Source: an uncultured Eubacteriales bacterium
Lineage (GTDB): Bacteria > Bacillota > Clostridia > Oscillospirales > Acutalibacteraceae
Reading direction: 5' to 3'
NCBI GenBank assembly: GCA_900317085.1
Contig: ONFJ01000013.1
Span: forward strand, 1 to 38,894
Length of the DNA: 38,894 nt
The notes under the pieces are model-generated. The model was given only the letters and a program-made list of their open reading frames with translations, did not search any database and was not told the origin of the DNA. The translations under genes were made by a program, and so were the position numbers. Positions within the stretch are counted from its first letter, which is position 1, and every line of letters starts with the position of its first letter. Positions 32,636 through 38,894 of this stretch are shown piece by piece.

Positions 32636-33370
32636 ATGGGAGTTACCAATGTGTTCGCCCGAACGGAACTCAAGTACCGGCTGACGGCCGCTCAGGACCG
32701 CTTTTTGCGGGAGACGCTGGCCCCCTATGTCGAGCCGGACCAGTACGGCGAAAGCACGATCTGCAACATCTACTACGACACCCCGGACTTCCGGCTCATC
32801 CGCAAGTCCATCGAAAAACCCGTTTACAAAGAGAAACTCCGGTTGCGCAGCTACGGCCCGGCCGGCCCCGACGACAACACCTTTTTAGAACTCAAGAAGA
32901 AGTACAAAGGCATCGTCTACAAGCGGCGCATCTGCCTGCCGGAACAGGACGCGATGAACTACTTAAGCGGTAAATCGCCCCTGCTGGAGGAGAACCAGAT
33001 CTCGAAAGAACTCGACTGGTTCCTGGACTTTTACGGAAACCTGCAGCCGGCGGTCTACTTAAACTATGACCGCACCGCGTTCTACTCCAAAGAGGACCCG
33101 GACCTGCGCATCACCTTTGACCGGAACATCCATTTTCGGACCGACGACCTCTCTTTGCAGAGCCTTCCCGGCGGGCGATTCGTCATCCGCCCCGGCGAGA
33201 GCATCATGGAGATCAAAGCGGACGGCGCCATGCCTCTGTGGCTCACCGCGCTGCTGACGCAGGCGGGTGCGAAGAGGACCTCGTTCTCGAAATACGGAAC
33301 GGCATACCAGCTTTTGCTGACCGAAGGAAACAAGCAGTCTTTTTTTACGGGAGGAACCTTAAGTGCTTGA
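32636..33370 (+). CDS. VTC-domain polyphosphate polymerase
   Basis: This 244-residue VTC-domain protein is related to the catalytic Vtc4 part of the yeast vacuolar transporter chaperone, which makes polyphosphate from ATP. The tunnel-lining motifs are seen in order: RTELKYRLT, IYYDTPDF, YKEKLRLRSYG, FLELKKKYKGIVYKRR, YDRTAFYS, LRITFDRNI and IMEIKADGAMP. No SPX domain or membrane segment is present, so the enzyme is soluble or recruited by the neighbouring DUF4956 membrane protein. ATG 32636 has AGGAGG eight bases upstream. It overlaps the next gene by eight bases. Confidence 0.9.
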   Translation: MGVTNVFARTELKYRLTAAQDRFLRETLAPYVEPDQYGESTICNIYYDTPDFRLIRKSIEKPVYKEKLRLRSYGPAGPDDNTFLELKKKYKGIVYKRRICLPEQDAMNYLSGKSPLLEENQISKELDWFLDFYGNLQPAVYLNYDRTAFYSKEDPDLRITFDRNIHFRTDDLSLQSLPGGRFVIRPGESIMEIKADGAMPLWLTALLTQAGAKRTSFSKYGTAYQLLLTEGNKQSFFTGGTLSA

Positions 33371-33990
33371 AGCATTATTCACCAGTGTCATTGCCACGGA
33401 GGGCATCGCCGTTTCCAGTTTTCTGACCTGCCTCGCGGGTTCGCTGGTCCTCGGCGCGCTGCTCGCCTTCGTTCGTCGCCATCGTCATCATGATGGTCAG
33501 CGGCAGCATCGGAACAGGCATCGCGGTGGCCGGCACCTTCTCGCTGGTCCGCTTCCGTTCTATCCCCGGCACCGCCCGGGAGATCGGCGCCATCTTCCTC
33601 GCCATGGCCGTCGGCCTGGCCTGCGGCATGGGCTACCTCGGCTTTGCGGCCATCTTCGCGGTAGTCATGGGCATCGTCACCCTGATCTACAATCTGACAT
33701 CCCTCGGTGAGCACTCCGCCGACAGCCTTGACAAGGTGCTGCGCATCACCGTCCCGGAAGACCTCGAATACGGCGCCGCTTTTGGCGATGTATTCTCCCG
33801 ATATACCACACAGGCAAACCTCATCGGCGTCAAGACGACGAACCTCGGCAGCCTCAATCGCCTGACCTACTCGGTCCGGCTGAAGGAGGCGGGCACCGAA
33901 AAAGCCCTGATCGACGACCTGAGGGTCCGCAACGGCAACCTCGAGATCAACATGATGGTCCGGGGCGCCGAGGAAGGAGAGACACTCTGA
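33363..33990 (+). pseudogene. DUF4956 membrane protein gene, frameshifted with an apparent internal loss
   Basis: A GTG at 33363 with GGGAGG upstream starts a frame encoding 36 family-like residues (LEALFTSVIATEG to LVLGALLAF). It then turns into Arg/His-rich nonsense to 33710. From 33472 a different frame continues the family sequence (FVAIVIMMVSGS, LVRFRSIPGTAREIGAIFLA) to the stop at 33988-33990. DUF4956 proteins normally have about 20 more residues at this junction (a basic loop and part of a helix), so roughly 65-70 bases seem to be missing. The joint is GCCTTCGTTCGTCGCC at 33465-33480. No ribosome site precedes the ATG at 33490. It could be a true mutation or an assembly collapse. The intact family is a multi-pass membrane protein usually encoded next to VTC polymerases. 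Confidence 0.75.
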
Positions 33991-35609
33991 TGAAACCATT
34001 CAAAACGAAACTCATCGCCGTTCTGGTGGTGCTGTCCATGGTCCTGGTCCTTGCCGCCTGCAACTCGAAGACCACGACTTCGGATGCCCAGGGCGGACAG
34101 ACGGTCCAGACGGAAGTGACGGAGGAAAGCACTCCGAAGACAGCGAACACCGACATGTTCACGGACCGGGACCTCGACCCCTCGTACGATGAGGCCACCA
34201 CCGTCGACCTCTCGAAAGAGTCCGCGTCCAGCGTGACCATCTCGAAGGCTGGCACCTACATCCTGACCGGCACGTACAACGGCCAGGTGGTCGTGAACGT
34301 CGGCGACCAGGACAAAGTCCAGCTGGTCCTCGACAACGTGACCATCGCCAACAACGACAGCGCTGCCATCTATGTGAAGGCGGGCGATAAAGTGTTCGTC
34401 ACCCTGAAAGACGGCACCACCAACAAGATCTCCTCGAGCGCCGCTTTCTCCTCGGCGGATGCCGAAACCGGCGACAACATCGACGGCGCCATCTGGTCCA
34501 AAGCGACCCTCACCTTCAACGGCAGTGGCAAACTGACCGTCACCTGTGAGAACGGCCACGGCATCGTCTCGAAGGACGACCTCAAAGTGACCGGCGGCAC
34601 CATCACCGTGAATGCCGGGAAGAAAGCCATCGCCGGCAAGGACAGTGTCCGCATCCACAACGGTGTCCTGGATCTCACGGCCGGGAATGACGCCATCCAC
34701 ACGAGCAACGAGGAGGACGAAGACAAAGGCTTCATCTACATCGAAGGCGGCACCATCACCATCGACTCCGGCGACGACGGCATCCATGCGGAGACCGACC
34801 TCACCATCGCGGGCGGTGTCATCAACATCACGAAGTCCTATGAAGGCCTCGAAGGCCAGGACATCGCCATCAGCGGCGGAAAGATCGACATCGTCGCTTC
34901 CGATGACGGCATCAACGCCTCGGAAGGCGGCAACGGCAAAGACAACACGACCGACTTCGGCGGCTTTGGCGGAGGCGGCGGTTTCGCGGACAACCAGAAC
35001 GCGAGCCTCACCATCTCCGGCGGCACCCTCAACGTCAACGCCGGCGGCGACGGCCTCGACTCCAACGGTTCCTTGACGGTGTCCGGCGGCACGACTTATG
35101 TCAGCGGCCCCACCAACAGCGGCAACGGCGCCATCGACTGTGACAACGCGAGCATCTCCGGCGGTACGGTCATCGCGGCAGGCTCTGCCGGCATGGCGGT
35201 GAACTTCGGTTCGAACTCCACCCAGTGCTCCATGCTCGTCTCTTTTGGCTCCACCGTGAAGGGCGGCACGGAAGTTATCCTGAAGGACAGTTCCGGCAAG
35301 ACGATCCTGTCCTACACCCCCGAAAAGGATTACCAGACGGTGGTCCTGAGCTCCGGAGACATCAAGACCGGTGAGACCTACACGGTCACCGCCGGCAGCG
35401 AGTCCCAGACCATCGAGATGACCGACACCATCTACGGCGCCGGCGGTATGATGGGCGGCGGCCAGGGAGGCATGATGCCCGGTCAGGGCGGCTTCGGCGG
35501 TCAGCAGGGCGGACGCGGTGAGTTCAACATGGACCGCGCCCAGGGCGGCAACTATTCCGACGCGCAGAGTTCCGCGACGGTCGACTCTCAGAGCTCCGCG
35601 ACCGTGTAA
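33990..35609 (+). CDS. Beta-helix lipoprotein, carbohydrate-binding-domain family (Cthe_2159-like)
   Basis: This 539-residue lipoprotein has a signal peptide with lipobox LAAC (C at about residue 21). The body (about 70-440) is built of short repeating strands rich in Gly, Asp, Asn, Thr and Ile (for example GGTITIDSGDDGIHAETDL, ISGGKIDIVASDDGI). This is typical of right-handed beta-helix proteins of the Cthe_2159 family, which bind polysaccharide and calcium. From residue 483 a Gly/Met/Gln-rich tail (GGMMGGGQGGMM) ends with two SSATV copies. The ATG overlaps the DUF4956 stop as TGATG. It is the last gene of the polyphosphate cluster. Binding target and role are unknown. Confidence 0.85.
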   Translation: MKPFKTKLIAVLVVLSMVLVLAACNSKTTTSDAQGGQTVQTEVTEESTPKTANTDMFTDRDLDPSYDEATTVDLSKESASSVTISKAGTYILTGTYNGQVVVNVGDQDKVQLVLDNVTIANNDSAAIYVKAGDKVFVTLKDGTTNKISSSAAFSSADAETGDNIDGAIWSKATLTFNGSGKLTVTCENGHGIVSKDDLKVTGGTITVNAGKKAIAGKDSVRIHNGVLDLTAGNDAIHTSNEEDEDKGFIYIEGGTITIDSGDDGIHAETDLTIAGGVINITKSYEGLEGQDIAISGGKIDIVASDDGINASEGGNGKDNTTDFGGFGGGGGFADNQNASLTISGGTLNVNAGGDGLDSNGSLTVSGGTTYVSGPTNSGNGAIDCDNASISGGTVIAAGSAGMAVNFGSNSTQCSMLVSFGSTVKGGTEVILKDSSGKTILSYTPEKDYQTVVLSSGDIKTGETYTVTAGSESQTIEMTDTIYGAGGMMGGGQGGMMPGQGGFGGQQGGRGEFNMDRAQGGNYSDAQSSATVDSQSSATV

Positions 35610-35629
35610 CAGAAAAAACAACATAATTA

Positions 35630-35645
35630 GGGCTTGAGAAAGCCC
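35630..35645 (+). other. Small GNRA-type hairpin after the lipoprotein gene
   Basis: GGGCTT and AAGCCC enclose a GAGA tetraloop. No T run follows, so it is more likely an mRNA 3' stabilising stem than a terminator. Confidence 0.4.
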
Positions 35646-35663
35646 GAAAACAAGAGTAAAATA

Positions 35664-35700
35664 GCGTCCTGTCAGTTGAACTGACAGGATGCTTTTTTTA
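35664..35700 (+). terminator. Strong intrinsic terminator closing the polyphosphate cluster
   Basis: GCGTCCTGTCAGTT (35664-35677) pairs with AACTGACAGGATGC (35679-35692), with one wobble, followed by seven T residues. Confidence 0.93.
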
Positions 35701-35741
35701 TAATTGTTTTTACTGAGAGAAAACAGAGAGGAGGGCGAGAC

Positions 35742-37025
35742 GTGAAATCGTTCTTTCTGAACCTGTGGGAAGACATCAAAAACTTCTTCGGTCACTTCCG
35801 GGTGTACCTCAAGTGGCTCGCGCTGGCACTGGTGCTGGGCGTGGTCCTGGGCGTCGTCGGCGCCGGGTTCTACTACGCGCTGTTCTATGCCGGAGAACTC
35901 CGGGGACAGTACCCCTGGCTCATCTGGCTCCTGCCGGTGGCCGGTCTCGTCATCGCCGCCCTCTATTATTTCTTCGACAAAAAGCCCCAGACGGCAGAGA
36001 ACAAGGGGACCAATATGGTCCTGGCCGCGGTGAACGGCGGGGAGGAGATCCCCTTCCGGATGATGCCCCTCATCTTCGTCTCCAGCGCCATCTCCCACCT
36101 CTTCGGTGCTTCGGTCGGCCGTGAAGGTGCCGCCCTGCAGATGGGCGCCAGCCTCGGTTCCACCGTCTCCCGGCTCCTCAAGTTCAACGAGAACGACCAC
36201 AAGGTCCTCATCATGACCGGCATGAGCGCCGCCTTCGCCGCCATCTTCGGCTCGCCCCTGACGGCCGCCGTCTTCTCGATGGAGGTCATCTCGGTCGGTG
36301 TCATGTATTACGCGGCCCTGGTGCCCTGCACCGTGTCCGCGCTGACGGCGCTGTACATCGCGAAACTCCTCGGGGTGCAGTACGCGCAGTACCACTTCGA
36401 CCTCGTACCGTCCTTCGGTCCTTTGAGCGCCGGCAAGGTCATGCTGCTCGGCATCCTCTGTGCCGTCCTCAGCATCGTCATCTGCTATACCCTCATCATC
36501 ACGGAGAAGGGCATGCAGAACGTCTTCGACAACCCCTTTATCAAGATCTTCGTCGCCGGTACCGTCGTCGCGCTCCTGACCCTGCTCGTCGGGAACCAGG
36601 ACTACAACGGCCTCGGCGCGGCCGTCATCCTGCAGGCGGCGGCCGGCCACGCGGTCTGGTACGCGTTCCTGCTGAAACTGCTCTTCACGGCTGTCTCCCT
36701 GGCCGGCGGATACCGGGGCGGTGAGATCGTCCCGTCGTTGTTCATCGGCGCCACCTTCGGCTGCTTCGCGGCCGGGTTCCTGGGCCTGCCTCCCGGAGTG
36801 GGAGCCGCCCTCGGCATGATCGCCGTCTTCTGCGGCGTCACGAACTCGCCCATCGCCTCCTTCATCATGGGGCTCGAACTGTTCGGCGGACAGGGCATGT
36901 GGATGTTCGGCCTCGTCGTCGCGGTCAGCTACATGCTGTCGGGCTATTACGGCCTCTACAAGAGCCAGCTCATCATCTACTCAAAATACCGGTCAGTCTA
37001 CGTGCATCGCAAGGCACACCGCTGA
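35742..37025 (+). CDS. CLC-family anion transporter, resembling the fluoride (CLC-F) branch
   Basis: This 427-residue multi-pass membrane protein belongs to the CLC family. The gating-glutamate motif is GREGA at 126-130 (E128). The second-half motif GYRGGEIVPSLFIGA (E328) and VTNSPIASFIMGLELFG near 366-382 look like the GGE and TN-P motifs of CLC-F fluoride/proton antiporters, rather than the GGIFAP of chloride exchangers. It has no C-terminal CBS domains. No fluoride riboswitch is recognisable upstream, so the substrate remains uncertain. AGGAGGGCGAG precedes the GTG start. The next gene is 19 bases on. Confidence 0.85.
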   Translation: MKSFFLNLWEDIKNFFGHFRVYLKWLALALVLGVVLGVVGAGFYYALFYAGELRGQYPWLIWLLPVAGLVIAALYYFFDKKPQTAENKGTNMVLAAVNGGEEIPFRMMPLIFVSSAISHLFGASVGREGAALQMGASLGSTVSRLLKFNENDHKVLIMTGMSAAFAAIFGSPLTAAVFSMEVISVGVMYYAALVPCTVSALTALYIAKLLGVQYAQYHFDLVPSFGPLSAGKVMLLGILCAVLSIVICYTLIITEKGMQNVFDNPFIKIFVAGTVVALLTLLVGNQDYNGLGAAVILQAAAGHAVWYAFLLKLLFTAVSLAGGYRGGEIVPSLFIGATFGCFAAGFLGLPPGVGAALGMIAVFCGVTNSPIASFIMGLELFGGQGMWMFGLVVAVSYMLSGYYGLYKSQLIIYSKYRSVYVHRKAHR

Positions 37026-37044
37026 CCAGGAGGGAATACAGAAC

Positions 37045-37647
37045 ATGTCAGAAAACTTCTACATTGCGATCGGCCGTCAGAGCGGCTGTGGCGGCCGACT
37101 CGTCGGCAAGGCCCTGGCAGACCGCCTCGGCATCGCCTACTACGACAAAGACAACATCATCGATCTTGTGGCGGAGGACTGCGGTCTTGCCCGTCAGAGC
37201 GTCGTCGAACTCATGGAGCGCAAGACGTCGAGCCTTCTCTATGAAATGGCCACCTTCGCTCACACGAACCCCCTTGAAGAACAGGTCTTCCTCTCGAAGA
37301 ACCGGGTCATCAACGCTCTCGCCGACCAGGGCTCCATGGTCATCGTCGGCAGCTGCGGAGACTACGTCCTGAGAGACCGGGAGCGCCTTCTGAAGGTCTT
37401 CCTGTACGGCAGCATCGAACAGCGGATCGACCGCATCGTGAACGTCTATAAGGACACCGTCAGCCTGTCTCCCCAGAAGCTGAAGTCGATGGACAAATCC
37501 CGCGCCGACTACTACCGGTTCTTCACCTCCTACAAGTGGGGCGACTGGACCAACTACGACATCCTTTTCAACACCGACCTTGGTCTCGACCCTGTGACCG
37601 ACATGCTCGAGCACATCGCCAACGTACGGTTTGGGGGTGAGGCGTAA
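37045..37647 (+). CDS. Cytidylate kinase-like family protein
   Basis: This 200-residue P-loop-type protein belongs to the cytidylate-kinase-like group (Cytidylate_kin2) common in Firmicutes. The N-terminal loop IAIGRQSGCGGRLVGKALA resembles a nucleotide-binding P-loop, followed by the strand YYDKDNII. SMVIVGSCGDYVL and the arginine-rich EQRIDRIV segment match the lid region. Whether it phosphorylates CMP is unproven; it is not the canonical Cmk. The MATE gene starts directly after its stop. Confidence 0.85.
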   Translation: MSENFYIAIGRQSGCGGRLVGKALADRLGIAYYDKDNIIDLVAEDCGLARQSVVELMERKTSSLLYEMATFAHTNPLEEQVFLSKNRVINALADQGSMVIVGSCGDYVLRDRERLLKVFLYGSIEQRIDRIVNVYKDTVSLSPQKLKSMDKSRADYYRFFTSYKWGDWTNYDILFNTDLGLDPVTDMLEHIANVRFGGEA

Positions 37648-38894
37648 ATGGCAGAAGCCGTCGCTGCGAAAAAAGCAGCCACTCCTCCTCCGAACCGGAT
37701 GGGGACCGACCCCATTCAGCCCCTGCTCATCAAGACCTCCATCCCGATGGTCATCTCCATGCTGGTGCAGGCGCTCTACAACATCGTCGACAGCCTGTTC
37801 GTCGCCCGCATCGAGGAAGACGCGCTGACCGCCGTCTCTCTGGCGTTCTCCATGCAGAACCTGATGATCGCGGTCGCCATCGGTACCGGTGTCGGTTTCT
37901 CGGCCCTGGTCTCCAAGAGCCTTGGCGAGCGGAACTTCGAAATGGCGAACCGGGCCGCGAACAACGCGATCCCGCTCTACGCTCTCACGTACCTTCTGTT
38001 CCTCGTCATGGCGTTTACCATGACCGAACCTTTCTTTGAAGCACAGCACGCCTCCGCGAAGATCACTCAGTACGGCATCGACTACATGAAGACCGTCCTC
38101 ATCTTCTCCTTCGGTATGCTGATGCAGATCTGCCTCGAACGGATGCTGCTTGCCACCGGCAAGACCTTCTACAGCATGATCACCCAGGCCACCGGCGCCA
38201 TCATCAACTGCATCGCCGACCCCATCCTCATCTTCGGCCTTCTCGGCGCCCCGAGAATGGGCGTCAAGGGCGCGGCTGTCGCGACCATCTTCGGTCAGAT
38301 CATCGCCGCCGCTCTCGCGCTGTTCTTCAACATGAAGTACAACAAGGAGATCACCCTGAGTTTCAAGTACATGAAACTGAAAGCGGAAGTCGTCCGGCGC
38401 ATCTATGCCGTCGGTCTGCCGTCCATCATCATGTCGGCCATCGGTTCCGTCATGGTCTTCGGTTTCAACCGCATCCTGATGGCGTTCACATCCACTGCGG
38501 CCGCCGTCTTCGGCGCGTATTTCAAGCTCCAGAGCTTCATCTTCATGCCCATCTTCGGCATCAACAACGGCATGGTCCCCATCGTCGCCTACAACTACGG
38601 CGCGCGGAACAAGCACCGTGTCCTTGAGACCATCAAGTATGCCGCTATGTATGCCATCGGCATCATGCTCATCGGTCTCATCCTGTTCGAGACTATTCCG
38701 GGCCCGCTGCTGAAGTTCTATGACGCATCGCCCGAAATGCTGGCCATCGGCATCCCGGCCCTTCGCATCATCGCGACCCACTTCCTCATCGCCGGCGCCG
38801 CCATCATGATGTCCTCGTCTTTCCAGGCCCTCGGCAACGGCGTCTACAGCATGATCGTCTCCATCCTTCGTCAGATGGTCGCTCTGCTGCCCGC
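37648..38894 (+). CDS. MATE-family efflux transporter, 3' partial
   Basis: This multidrug/toxin extrusion type antiporter expels cationic compounds using Na+ or H+. The 415 visible residues begin MAEAVAAKKAATPPPNRMG. They contain the family opening PLLIKTSIPMVISMLVQALYNIVD and at least nine hydrophobic segments, with the two-bundle repeat (GLPSIIMSAIGSVMVFGFN begins the second bundle). ATG 37648 abuts the preceding stop, with GGGGGTGAGG upstream. The frame stays open to the window end; about 40-50 residues are probably missing. Confidence 0.92.
   Translation, partial: MAEAVAAKKAATPPPNRMGTDPIQPLLIKTSIPMVISMLVQALYNIVDSLFVARIEEDALTAVSLAFSMQNLMIAVAIGTGVGFSALVSKSLGERNFEMANRAANNAIPLYALTYLLFLVMAFTMTEPFFEAQHASAKITQYGIDYMKTVLIFSFGMLMQICLERMLLATGKTFYSMITQATGAIINCIADPILIFGLLGAPRMGVKGAAVATIFGQIIAAALALFFNMKYNKEITLSFKYMKLKAEVVRRIYAVGLPSIIMSAIGSVMVFGFNRILMAFTSTAAAVFGAYFKLQSFIFMPIFGINNGMVPIVAYNYGARNKHRVLETIKYAAMYAIGIMLIGLILFETIPGPLLKFYDASPEMLAIGIPALRIIATHFLIAGAAIMMSSSFQALGNGVYSMIVSILRQMVALLP

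Noticed and set aside
35610-35741. Fluoride riboswitch before the CLC gene
   Set aside because: The region holds a small hairpin and a strong terminator; no crcB-like consensus was seen.
33867-36650. A 927-codon minus-strand open frame across the lipoprotein and CLC genes
   Set aside because: It runs antisense to recognisable genes and across a strong terminator, and has the same biased composition as other antisense frames.

Overview
The window is a GC-rich stretch of a Clostridia chromosome, with strong preference for C-ending codons such as GTC, ATC and GAC. The gene content fits a gut-type anaerobe of the Oscillospirales/Ruminococcaceae kind: 2-hydroxyacyl-CoA dehydratase parts, a flavin/Fe-S enoate reductase, the rny-ymdB pair, the Asp23-FakA-RecG order, a split B12-dependent methionine synthase and a KKTTT-rich surface protein. 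Placement is inferred from gene content and codon style only. I saw no rRNA, tRNA, CRISPR array, insertion sequence or phage gene. No gap between genes exceeds 300 bases.

Region 1 (1-6283) is a fermentation locus. It holds two subunits of a 2-hydroxyacyl-CoA dehydratase (the first cut by the window edge), their ATP-dependent activator and a 55-residue membrane protein. After a promoter-like gap come a Cys/His-rich protein, a CooT-like nickel-binding protein and a three-domain OYE-type enoate/dienoyl reductase. Dehydration followed by reduction of the resulting double bond is the usual logic of reductive amino-acid (Stickland) branches.

Region 2 (6515-9976) is an envelope-stress operon: OmpR-type regulator, sensor kinase and membrane-anchored HtrA protease. 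A TetR-type regulator follows (10088-10711).

Region 3 (10854-19071) is mostly conserved housekeeping: RNase Y, YmdB, an orphan solute-binding lipoprotein, Asp23, FakA and RecG.

Region 4 (24111 down to 19150, minus strand) is a five-gene operon: ACT-domain protein, PFL/UPF0210 protein, TrmK, Nif3-like protein and RqcH (NFACT). It diverges from ispE and a repeat-bearing surface protein. A perfect 11-bp inverted repeat lies between the two promoters.

Region 5 (26225-30184) is the methionine/C1 operon: MetF, a separate MetH reactivation-domain protein and a MetH lacking that domain.

Region 6 (30348-35609) joins a second two-component system to a VTC-type polyphosphate polymerase, a DUF4956 membrane protein and a beta-helix lipoprotein. 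The DUF4956 gene is frameshifted and seems to lack an internal segment.

Region 7 (35742-38894) holds a CLC-type anion transporter resembling the fluoride (CLC-F) branch, a cytidylate-kinase-like protein and a MATE exporter that runs off the window.
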